DNA of 64,000 bases from Nonomuraea candida (lineage in GTDB: Bacteria; Actinomycetota; Actinomycetes; Streptosporangiales; Streptosporangiaceae), in NCBI RefSeq assembly GCF_000725485.1, contig NZ_JOAG01000011.1, positions 1 through 64,000 of the forward strand, in the 5' to 3' direction. This document shows, piece by piece, positions 24,847 to 34,150 of the stretch. The notes beneath the pieces are model-generated. The model saw only the letters and a program-made list of their open reading frames with translations, was not told the origin of the DNA and searched no databases. The position numbers and the translations under genes were made by a program. How positions within the stretch are numbered: position 1 is the stretch's first letter; each line of letters begins with the position of its first letter.

Positions 24847-26873
24847 ACCGCGTCGAAGGCAGGGTCAAGGTCACGGGGCTGGCCACGTACGCGGCCGAGT
24901 ACCCGGCGGAGAACGTCGCCTACGCCTACCCGGTGCAGGCGCAGATCGCCAAGGGCCGCGTCAAGCGCATCGACGTCGCGCAGGCGCTGGAGCTGCCCGG
25001 CGTGCTGGCCGTGCTGTCCTGCGAGGACCCGCCCCGGGTGGCCGAGGACGCCGACCCGGAGCTGGCCCTGTTTCAGCGCCGCGACGTCGCCTACCGGGGC
25101 CAGTTCGTGGCCGCCGTCGTCGCCGACACCTACGAGAACGCCCGCGCCGCCGCGGCGGCCGTGCGCGTCGACTACGACCCCGACGACCACGACGTGCGCC
25201 TCAGCGCCGACCACCCCGGCCTCTACCGGCCCGACGTCGTCAACCCCGGCTTCCCGACCGACACCGCCAAGGGCGACGTCGAGGCGGGCCTGGCCCAGGC
25301 CGCGACCACCGTGGACGTCACCTACGAGACGCCCGTCCTGCACAACAACCCGATGGAGCCGCACGCGGCGCTGGCCTTCTGGGACGCCGAGGGCCGGCTG
25401 CTGGTGTACGACACCGCGCAGGGCGCCTCCGGCAGCCGGGCCGCGATCGCCAAGACGCTGGGCCTGCCGCCCGACCGCGTCCGCGTGGTCTCCCGGCACG
25501 TCGGCGGCGGCTTCGGCGCCAAGGGCACCACCAGGCCGCAGGCCGTGCTGGCGGCGCTGGCCGCCAGGGAGGTGCGCCGCCCGGTCAAGATCGCGCTGAC
25601 CCGGCACCAGATGTTCGACGTCACCGGCTACCGCACGCCCACGATCCAGCGGGTGCGGATCGGCGCCGACGCCGAGGGCCGGCTGACGGCCCTGGAGCAC
25701 GTGGCGTACGAGCAGACCTCCACGCTGCTGGAGTTCGCCGAGCAGACCGCGGTCGTCGGCCGGGTCATGTACGCCACGCCCAACCTGCGCACCGCCCACC
25801 GCCTCGTCCGGCTGGACGTGTCCACCCCGTCGTGGATGCGCGCCCCGGGGGAGTGCCCCGGCATGTACGCGCTGGAGTCCGCCATGGACGAGCTGGCCTA
25901 CGCCGCCGGCCTGGACCCCGTCGAGCTGCGCGTGCGCAACGACCCGGAGACCGAGCCCGAGGGCGGCCTGCCGTTCAGCTCCCGCAACCTGGTGGGCTGC
26001 TTGCGCGAGGGCGCCCGCCGCTTCGGCTGGGAGCGGCGCGACCCCGCGCCGGGGATCAGGCGCGAGGGGGAGTGGCTGGTGGGCACCGGCGTGGCCGCCT
26101 CCACCTACCCGGCCAGGCGCATGCCCTGCCAGGCCGTGGCCACCGTGCGCGACGGCGACTTCCTCGTCCAGGTGGCCGCCGCCGACATCGGCACCGGCGC
26201 GCGCACGGCGCTGACCAGGATCGCGGCGGGCGCGCTGGGCGTCGCGCCCGATCGCGTGCACGTCGAGCTGGGCGACAGCGACCTGCCGCGGGCGCCGGTC
26301 GCCGGCGGCTCCATGGGCACCGCCTCGTGGGGGTCGGCGGTCGTGCGGGCCTGCGAGGAGCTGCGGCGCGACGGCCGGGAGGGCCGCGCCGACACGACCG
26401 AGGAGATCAAGCGCGACGCCGAGCTGGCCAGGCACGCCTTCGGCGCCCAGTTCGCCGAGGTGCGGGTCAGCTCGGTGACCGGCGAGGTGCGCGTCTCGCG
26501 CCTGCTCGGCGTGTTCGCGGCCGGGCACATCGTGGACGCCAAGCTGGCCAGGTCGCAGTTCCTCGGCGGCATGACGATGGGCATGGGCATGGCGCTGATG
26601 GAGGAGACGCCCATCGACGAGGAGTTCGGCGGTTTCCTCCACCGCGACCTGGCGCAGTATCACGTCCCGGTCTGCGCCGACGCCCGGCACGTGGAGGCGG
26701 TCTGGCTGGAGGAGCACGACGACGCGCTCAACCCGATGGGCAGCAAGGGCATCGGCGAGATCGGCATCGTCGGCACGGCCGCCGCGATCGGCAACGCCGT
26801 CTTCCACGCCACCGGCCACCGCGTGCGCGAGCTGCCGATCACCCCGGCCAAGATCCTCGCGCCGAGGTTTTAG
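24843..26873 (+). CDS. Aldehyde oxidoreductase molybdenum-binding subunit (PaoC type)
   Basis: 676 residues, overlapping the FAD gene by ATGA. The a/b hammerhead (GRVKVTGLATYAAEYP) and the molybdopterin domains are recognisable: HVGGGFGAKG, MRAPGE, AADIGTGARTAL and the C-terminal NPMGSKGIGEIGIVG containing the catalytic glutamate. PaoC is about 730 residues; the missing length lies mostly after GTASWGSAVVRACEEL, where a linker is short. The substrate is probably an aldehyde; xanthine is less likely given the Fe-S loop in the partner. No cofactor-maturation chaperone (XdhC/PaoD) is in the window. Confidence 0.86.
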   Translation: MNRVEGRVKVTGLATYAAEYPAENVAYAYPVQAQIAKGRVKRIDVAQALELPGVLAVLSCEDPPRVAEDADPELALFQRRDVAYRGQFVAAVVADTYENARAAAAAVRVDYDPDDHDVRLSADHPGLYRPDVVNPGFPTDTAKGDVEAGLAQAATTVDVTYETPVLHNNPMEPHAALAFWDAEGRLLVYDTAQGASGSRAAIAKTLGLPPDRVRVVSRHVGGGFGAKGTTRPQAVLAALAAREVRRPVKIALTRHQMFDVTGYRTPTIQRVRIGADAEGRLTALEHVAYEQTSTLLEFAEQTAVVGRVMYATPNLRTAHRLVRLDVSTPSWMRAPGECPGMYALESAMDELAYAAGLDPVELRVRNDPETEPEGGLPFSSRNLVGCLREGARRFGWERRDPAPGIRREGEWLVGTGVAASTYPARRMPCQAVATVRDGDFLVQVAAADIGTGARTALTRIAAGALGVAPDRVHVELGDSDLPRAPVAGGSMGTASWGSAVVRACEELRRDGREGRADTTEEIKRDAELARHAFGAQFAEVRVSSVTGEVRVSRLLGVFAAGHIVDAKLARSQFLGGMTMGMGMALMEETPIDEEFGGFLHRDLAQYHVPVCADARHVEAVWLEEHDDALNPMGSKGIGEIGIVGTAAAIGNAVFHATGHRVRELPITPAKILAPRF

Positions 26874-26925
26874 CGCCGTCCTGGAAGGAAGAGGAAACCC
26901 CTCGTTCGACACACGGGAGGGCGGC

Positions 26926-27504
26926 GTGACGTACCAGGCGGAGCAGGGACGGGCCGATCGCGAGGAGTCGGAGCAGGAGCGCGCGGACCGCAATTTCGTG
27001 GAATTACTCCAGGGCGCGCGGGTGGCGGTCACCGGGGTGCAGGTGCTGTTCGCGTTCCTGCTCACGGTGCCCTTCTCCTCCGCCTTCGCCAGGCTCGACC
27101 AGGTGGACCGGTGGTTGTACTTCGCGGCGCTGATCAGCGCCGCGCTCGCGTCGATCTGCTACATCGCGCCGGCCTCGCAGCACCGCGTGCTGTTCCGCCA
27201 GGGCCGCAAGGAGACTCTGGTACGGCGCTCCAACTTCTACGGCATCCTGGGCGCGCTGGCCCTGGCGGTGTCGATGACCACCGCCACCCTGTTCGTGATC
27301 GACTACCTGTTCGACGCCACCCTGGCCTGGATCACCGCGGGGCTGCTGGCGCTGCTGGCCCTGTGGACGTGGTTCCTCCAGCCGGGCATGGACCGCTCCG
27401 ACGGGCCGGACGACCCCGCCGACGGGCCCGACCGGCTGCCGCGCCGGTCGCGTCAGTCCTCGGGCGGCAGCTCGGTGTCGTCGTCGGGGGACTCGCGCGA
27501 ATAG
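26926..27504 (+). CDS. DUF6328-like four-span membrane protein
   Basis: 192 residues, starting at GTG with GGGAGG upstream. The N-terminus is charged (EQGRADREESEQERADRN), followed by four hydrophobic spans: VQVLFAFLLTVPFSSAF, LYFAALISAALASICY, GILGALALAVSMTTATLFVI and LAWITAGLLALLALWTWFL. I recognise it as a DUF6328-type actinobacterial protein of unknown function; the number is from memory. Its Ser-rich tail overlaps the mnhG 3' end by 52 bp on the opposite strand. Confidence 0.7.
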   Translation: MTYQAEQGRADREESEQERADRNFVELLQGARVAVTGVQVLFAFLLTVPFSSAFARLDQVDRWLYFAALISAALASICYIAPASQHRVLFRQGRKETLVRRSNFYGILGALALAVSMTTATLFVIDYLFDATLAWITAGLLALLALWTWFLQPGMDRSDGPDDPADGPDRLPRRSRQSSGGSSVSSSGDSRE

Positions 27505-27770
27505 CCGGCCCGCGCCACCATGTAGGCCGCGACCGACACGCCGATCACCTGCGACATCCCCACCAGCAGCAGCGGCCCCGCGTACGCCCAGGTGGGCCGG
27601 TGCAGCCACATGGCCAGCAGCACCAGCAGCACGCCGAGCACCTGCGGTTTTGTGCCGGCGTGCATGCGGTCGAGCGTGGTCCGGAAACGCACCAGGCCCA
27701 CCCCGGCGGTGAGCGCCAGCAGCGCGCCCAGCAGCAGGCAGGCCGCCACCGCGACCTCCTGCGCGCTCAT
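27453..27770 (-). CDS. mnhG: Mrp antiporter subunit G
   Basis: 105 residues with three membrane spans (VAACLLLGALLALTAGVGLV, GVLLVLLAMWL, GPLLLVGMSQVIGVSVAAYM) and the family motif FRTTLDRMHAGTKPQ. It is a small essential subunit of the multisubunit Na+(K+)/H+ antiporter. Its ATG overlaps the stop of a 15-codon mini-ORF, and a GGGAGG ribosome-binding site lies upstream. Confidence 0.88.
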   Translation of the reverse strand: MSAQEVAVAACLLLGALLALTAGVGLVRFRTTLDRMHAGTKPQVLGVLLVLLAMWLHRPTWAYAGPLLLVGMSQVIGVSVAAYMVARAGYSRESPDDDTELPPED

Positions 27771-27814
27771 CGCGACCTCCCGCCGGAGCGCCCGCTGGCG
27801 GCCTCCCGGCTCAT
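27767..27814 (-). CDS. 15-codon mini-ORF linking mnhF to mnhG
   Basis: ATG at 27814 overlaps the mnhF stop (ATGA); the frame encodes MSREAASGRSGGRSR and ends in a TGA that overlaps the mnhG ATG (again ATGA). The first 17 bases around its start (CGGGAGGTCGCGATGAG) are repeated exactly at the mnhG start 44 bp downstream, so the spacer arose by tandem duplication of the mnhG translation start. A ribosome ending mnhF could pass through this mini-ORF to reach mnhG. Whether it is translated is unknown. Confidence 0.45.
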   Translation of the reverse strand: MSREAASGRSGGRSR

Positions 27815-28071
27815 CGCGACCTCCCGGCGAAGAACCGGGCCAGCGACACCGACCCGACGAACCCCAGCAGCGACAGCACCAGCAGGATCGGCAGGTCGGA
27901 GTAGTCGTCCCTGGCCACGGCGAACGCCCCGACGCCGCACATCGACAACGACGTGAACACGTCCAGGGCCACCGCCCGGTCCAGCATCGTGGGGCCGCGC
28001 CCCACCCGGTAGAGCGCCGCCGCCGCCCCGCACCACAGCAGCCCGACGGTCACCAGGTACACCACCGTCAT
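27811..28071 (-). CDS. mnhF: Mrp antiporter subunit F
   Basis: 86 residues with three hydrophobic spans and the family motif YRVGRGPTMLDRAVALDVF. Its ATG overlaps the mnhE stop (ATGA). It is a structural subunit of the Mrp complex. Confidence 0.9.
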   Translation of the reverse strand: MTVVYLVTVGLLWCGAAAALYRVGRGPTMLDRAVALDVFTSLSMCGVGAFAVARDDYSDLPILLVLSLLGFVGSVSLARFFAGRSR

Positions 28072-28657
28072 CCCAGCTCCTCCAGGTCCCGCGCGGTGCC
28101 GAACGCGCGCACGATCCGCCGCTCCAGCCTGGCCACGTCCGCCCGCACGGCGTCGGCCACGGTGCCGGCCACGGTGTCGGCCACGCCGCCGTGGCCGGCG
28201 TCGTGGCGCAGGCCCAGCACGTGCACCACCAGCTCCCTCGGGTACGCCTCCACGACGATGGTCCCCGGCACCGTGGACAGCGCCACCATGAGCAGCACGG
28301 TCATCGACTCCGACGAGGTGCGCAGCGGCACCCGGACGATCTCCGTCGGCGGCGGCCCCGGATGCGCCACCCAGAACACCACCCGCGCCGTCGAGGTCAC
28401 CAGGTCCCACAGGAAGTACAGCAGGAACGTGACCAGCCCGACCGGCCGGATCCTGACCCCCGGGTCCAGGATCGGCAGCGGCAGCAGCCACGTCACCACC
28501 AGCCCGGTCACCACCCCGCCCAGCACGTTGCCGAGCGACAGGTCGCCCCACAACGTCACCCAGACCAGCGCCAGCCATGCCACCAGCGGCAGCGGCACCC
28601 GCCTGCCGAGCAGCCGCGGCGCCAGCACCCGCCGCGTCACGGGCGCCTCTCCGGCGC

Positions 28658-28661
<4 letters not shown>
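28068..28661 (-). CDS. mnhE: Mrp antiporter subunit E
   Basis: 197 residues. Two N-terminal spans (LPLVAWLALVWVTLWG, VLGGVVTGLVVTWLL) are followed by FLLYFLWDLVTSTARVVFWV and the conserved cytoplasmic domain IVRVPLRTSSESMTVLLMVA with STVPGTIVVE. The tail carries 12-bp in-frame repeats (VADTVAGTVADAV). Start and stop both overlap neighbours by ATGA. Confidence 0.9.
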
Positions 28662-30222
<1,561 letters not shown>

Positions 30223-30226
<4 letters not shown>

Positions 30227-31038
30227 GAGTCGTCGCCCTCCAGCTCCGGGTCCTGGGCGAGGGCCTGCCGCTCGCGTTCCTCCCTGATGGCCTGCCGGAG
30301 CTGCCTGCGCGCCTCCCGCTGGCGGGCCTTGATGGCCCTGCGCAGCTCCCGCTCCCTGGCGGCCTGCTCCCTGCGGCCGCGCGCGTGCTCCTCGCGCAGT
30401 TGCTCGATGCGCTCCATGTTGGACATGGCGCCGGCGTCCTCCCGCAGCCCCACCTCCTCGAAGCGGTGCTGCAGCTCCTCCTCCGACATGCCCTCGTGGC
30501 GCAGCTCGCGCATCCACTGCTCCAGCTCGGTGTGCACGCGGGCGATGCGCCGCTCCAGGTCGGCCTCCTCCAGCCGCTCCCGCTCGGCCTGCTCGGCCTC
30601 CATGTTGGCCAGCTCGGCCCGCTGCTCGACGATCAGGCGGCGGTAGGCGTCCTGCCGGGCGCGCAGGGCGTCGCCCAGCTCGCCGCGGCGGGCGCGCAGC
30701 CGGACGCGGCGGTCCTCGGTGTCGTCCTGGACCTCGTCGCTGCCGGTGAGCTGCCACGACCGGTGCACCAGGGCCAGCAGGAACGCGCTCACGCCCAGCG
30801 TGATCACGATGGCGGTGAGCACCATGGCCTGCGGCAGCGGATCGGCCATGCCCGCCGCGCCCACGAAGGGCGGGCCGCCCGCGTCGCCGCCGGCGGTGAC
30901 GATCAGCAGGTTCACCCCGTTGCCCAGCAGGATGACGCCGGCCAGCACGCGTACCAGGCTCCGCTCCAGCAGCAGCGTCACCCCGCAGGCGATCATCAGG
31001 CCGCAGGCCGCGAACGAGGACAGGGAGACGCTGTTCAC
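30223..31038 (-). CDS. mnhC: Mrp antiporter subunit C with long coiled-coil tail
   Basis: 271 residues. The first 110 or so are an ordinary MnhC/NuoK-like subunit: three spans, with LVRVLAGVILLGNGVNLLIV and PLPQAMVLTAIVITLGVSAF. The remaining 160 residues are highly charged and heptad-like (QDAYRRLIVEQRAELANMEA; ERERLEEADLERRIARVHTE; ARERELRRAIKARQREARRQ), predicted to form a long cytoplasmic coiled coil. Usual MnhC proteins stop near residue 110-125. The frame is continuous and ends in the mnhD start overlap, so the tail is part of the gene. Its role is unknown. Confidence 0.88.
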
Positions 31039-33842
31039 ACGCGCCCGCCCGCGCCGGCCCGCCGGTCGTCGCCGTCGTCCTGCAGGTCGATCTGGCGGTC
31101 CAGCTCGGCGCCCAGGGAGCGCAGCACGTCCTGGACCATGCCGATGACGGAGATGTAGACGCCCAGGTCGAACAGCAGCCCGGTGGACAGGTGCACGTGC
31201 TCCACCAGCGGCACGGGCACGTCGGTCGCCAGCATGTCCAGCGCCGCCCGGCCGAACAGCAGCCCGGCCAGCGCCGTCAGCGACGACAGCGTCAATCCCA
31301 CGCCCATCAGCACGCCCGCGTGCACCGGCACGGCCGCGGCCAGCTCGTTCCTGCCGCCGGCCAGGTAGCGCACGGTGATCGCCAGCCCGGCCACGATGCC
31401 GCCCGCGAACCCGCCGCCGACCTTGCTGTGCCCGATGAACAGCAGGAACACCGAGAGCGTCAGCACCGTGTGGAACGTCAGCCGCGCGGCCACCTCCAGC
31501 GCCAGCGCCCGCTGCCCGCGCGGCAGCGTGGCCGCCAGCCAGTGGGTGTGCTCCGGGGGCCGGCGCCCGCTCTCGGCCCGCTCGATGCTGTACGACCGGC
31601 GCCGCAGGAACACCAGGCTCGTCACGCCCAGCGTCAGCACGATGAGCACCGCGCTCTCGCCCAGCGTGTCCCAGGCCCGGATGTCGAGGATGATGGTGCT
31701 GACGATGTTGCGGGCGCCGGTCTGCGCGGCCGCCGCCTCCATCAGCGCGCCGGCCGGCTCGGTGCCCCGCGCGGCCATCGCCACCATGCCCGCGCCCGCC
31801 GCCACCACGCCCACGGCCAGCCCGATCGCCAGCCGGAACGGGAACACCAGCCGGCCCTTGACCGGCGCGATCGGCAGCCGCCGCAGCACGAGCGCGAACA
31901 GCACCAGGCCCAGCGTCTCGGCCAGGAACTGGGTCAGCGCCAGGTCGGGGGAGCCGTGCGCCAGGAACATCAGCGCGGTCCCGTAGCCGGTCAGGCCGAT
32001 GACCAGGCCCACCAACACGTACGCGCGGGCGAACAGCGCCAGGATCGACGCCGCCGCGAGCAGCACGACGAGAACCGGCTGCTCGGGCCGCTGCCAGGCG
32101 ACGACCGGGACGTCCAGGCGCGGCGCGCCGCCGTACACGACGGAGAACAGCCCCACGCCGACCGTCGCGAGGAGGGTCAGCATGAGGTAATCGGGCACGG
32201 AGCCGCGCTGGATGAGACCGGTGAACTGGATGGCGAAGCGGTCCAGCCGCCGGATCGCCGTCCAGTACACCTGGCCGGAGTCCACCACGTGCAGGGCCGC
32301 GCCCGCCCGCGCCACCGGCTCCCTGGCCAGGAAGAGCGCCGCCCCGCCCGCCAGCGCCAGCGCCGACAGCAGCAGCGGCGCCGACAGGCCGGGCCAGGCC
32401 GCCAGGTGGGAGTGGTGCCCCGGGTCGCGGAACGTGCCGGTGTAACCGGACATCGCGCCCTCGTACCAGGGGGCCCACGGCGCGAGCAGCAGCCCCAGCG
32501 CCGCCAGCAGCGCCGCCGGGCCGAACATGGCGGCGGGCACCGGATGCGCCCGCGTGCGCTCGCGCTCCTTGCCGGCGAACGCGCCCCACAGGAACCGCAG
32601 CGTGTACGCCGCCGTCAGCGCCGACCCCGCCACCACGCCCGCCAGCGCGACCGGCGAGCCCAGCAGCGACTCCAGCGCCGCCTCCTTGCCCGCGAACCCC
32701 GCGAACAGCGGCAGCCCCGCCATGGACGCCCCCGCCAGCACCGCCGCCCCGCACACCCACGGCATCTCCCGGCCCAGCCCGCTCAGCTCGCGCAGGTCCC
32801 GCGTGCCGGTCGCGTGGTCGACGATGCCCACCACCAGGAAGAGCGCCGCCTTGAACAGCGCGTGGGCCAGGAGCATGCCCACCCCGGCCAGCGCCGCCCC
32901 CTGGGTGCCCGTGCCGAACAGCGTCACCAGGAACCCGAGCTGGCTGACCGTGCCGTAGGCCAGCAGCCGTTTCAGGTCGGTCTCCCGCAGCGCCCGCCAG
33001 CCGCCCAGCACCATCGTCACCAGGCCCAGCGGCACCGCCAGCGCCCGCCACAGGGCCAGGTCGCCGACCGCGGGCCCCAGCCTGGCCAGCAGGTACACCC
33101 CCGCCTTGACCATGGCCGCCGCGTGCAGGTAGGCCGACACGGGCGTGGGCGCGGCCATCGCGGCGGGCAGCCACGTGCTGAACGGGAAGATCGCCGACTT
33201 CGCCAGCGCCCCGGCCAGCACCAGCACGATCGCGGCCGGGGCCAGGTCCGGGGGGCGGGCGACGATCTCGGAGATCCGGTAGGTGCCGGCCGCCTGGCCG
33301 AGCAGGACGAACCCGGCGAGCATGGCCAGGCCGCCGAGCGTGGTCACCGTCAGCGCCTTCATCGCGGCCTGGCGGCTCACCCGGCTGAGCGGGTCGTAGC
33401 CGATGAGCAGGTAGGAGAAGACCGTGGTCAGCTCCCAGAACACGTACAGGAGCAGCAGGTCGTCGGCCATGACCAGGCCCAGCATCGAGCCGGCGAAGGC
33501 GGTCATCACGCCGCCGTAGCGGCCGAGCCCCTCGTCGCCCTGCGGGAAGTAGCGGGCGCTGTAGCAGAGCACCAGCACGCCGACGCCGGTGACCAGCGCC
33601 ATCATCAGCACGGCCAGAGGGTCGGCGCGGAAGGACAGCTCGATGCCCATCAGCGGGCCCAGCGCGGGCGCGTACGGGAAGCTCTCGCGCGCGGGCAGCC
33701 CGCGCACCGCCAGCCACACCGTGCCGGCGAACGCGGCGGCCGGCGCGAGGGCCAGCACGAAGAAGGAGGCGCGCCCGATGCGGGCGGTCAGCCAGGGAGC
33801 GCAGACAGCCGCGACCGCGTGCAGGATGAGCAGCGACAGCAT
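31035..33842 (-). CDS. mnhA: Mrp antiporter subunit A fused to subunit B
   Basis: 935 residues. The N-terminal two thirds are NuoL/MrpA-like: LLYVFWELTTVFSYLLIG, AGALAKSAIFPFSTWLPAAM with the key lysine, VSAYLHAAAMVKAGVYLLAR and TDLKRLLAYGTVSQLGFLV. The MrpA C-terminal part (GYGTALMFLAHGSPDLALTQ; DTLGESAVLIVLTLGVTSLV) is followed by a MrpB domain (TVLTLSVFLLFIGHSKVGGG; FAGGIVAGLAITVRYLAGG). An A-B fusion is common in actinobacteria. The ATG at 33842 follows GAGGAG; an upstream ATG at 33881 would give 13 extra polar residues. Confidence 0.9.
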   Translation of the reverse strand: MLSLLILHAVAAVCAPWLTARIGRASFFVLALAPAAAFAGTVWLAVRGLPARESFPYAPALGPLMGIELSFRADPLAVLMMALVTGVGVLVLCYSARYFPQGDEGLGRYGGVMTAFAGSMLGLVMADDLLLLYVFWELTTVFSYLLIGYDPLSRVSRQAAMKALTVTTLGGLAMLAGFVLLGQAAGTYRISEIVARPPDLAPAAIVLVLAGALAKSAIFPFSTWLPAAMAAPTPVSAYLHAAAMVKAGVYLLARLGPAVGDLALWRALAVPLGLVTMVLGGWRALRETDLKRLLAYGTVSQLGFLVTLFGTGTQGAALAGVGMLLAHALFKAALFLVVGIVDHATGTRDLRELSGLGREMPWVCGAAVLAGASMAGLPLFAGFAGKEAALESLLGSPVALAGVVAGSALTAAYTLRFLWGAFAGKERERTRAHPVPAAMFGPAALLAALGLLLAPWAPWYEGAMSGYTGTFRDPGHHSHLAAWPGLSAPLLLSALALAGGAALFLAREPVARAGAALHVVDSGQVYWTAIRRLDRFAIQFTGLIQRGSVPDYLMLTLLATVGVGLFSVVYGGAPRLDVPVVAWQRPEQPVLVVLLAAASILALFARAYVLVGLVIGLTGYGTALMFLAHGSPDLALTQFLAETLGLVLFALVLRRLPIAPVKGRLVFPFRLAIGLAVGVVAAGAGMVAMAARGTEPAGALMEAAAAQTGARNIVSTIILDIRAWDTLGESAVLIVLTLGVTSLVFLRRRSYSIERAESGRRPPEHTHWLAATLPRGQRALALEVAARLTFHTVLTLSVFLLFIGHSKVGGGFAGGIVAGLAITVRYLAGGRNELAAAVPVHAGVLMGVGLTLSSLTALAGLLFGRAALDMLATDVPVPLVEHVHLSTGLLFDLGVYISVIGMVQDVLRSLGAELDRQIDLQDDGDDRRAGAGGRV

Positions 33843-33939
33843 GGGCTCCTCAGGCGGGAATTTCCGGCTACGTCCGCCCAATCTCTCCCGCCGGGCCCCC
33901 GCCGCCGCGCAGGCGCGGCCTGGGTTGACCCGAAAGACA

Positions 33940-33967
33940 CCAGTCCCACACCGAGGTGTGGGACTGG
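33940..33967. terminator. Perfect 13-bp-arm hairpin upstream of mnhA
   Basis: CCAGTCCCACACC-GA-GGTGTGGGACTGG is a perfect inverted repeat with only two unpaired bases at the tip. It lies between the 3' end of the S33 peptidase gene and mnhA, both on the minus strand, so it most likely terminates peptidase transcription; no T-tract follows. Its perfection would also suit an operator for the antiporter operon. Confidence 0.5.
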
Positions 33968-34024
33968 GGCACGCGCCCGGCCCGGCCGCGCGGCGTGTCG
34001 CGGGCCTGGGCGGTGGCAGGCGCC

Positions 34025-34150
34025 CGGTCGCGGAGGGCGCGCGGCGGGGTCATGCCCGGCCGGCGGTCAGGACCGGTCGCGGGGGGCGCGCGGCGGGGTC
34101 ATGCCCGGCCGGCGGTCACGACCGGTCGCGGGAGGCGCCCGGGGGCGTGC
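34025..34150. repeat. 49-bp tandem copies of the S33 peptidase 3' end
   Basis: Two full units and a partial one with a 49-bp period (starts 34025, 34074, 34123). The rightmost is the true gene end (encoding RDRS and stop); the middle one repeats it with its own stop. The true end and the middle copy each form a short hairpin over the stop: CGGTC-AC-GACCG and CGGTC-AG-GACCG. Confidence 0.85.
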
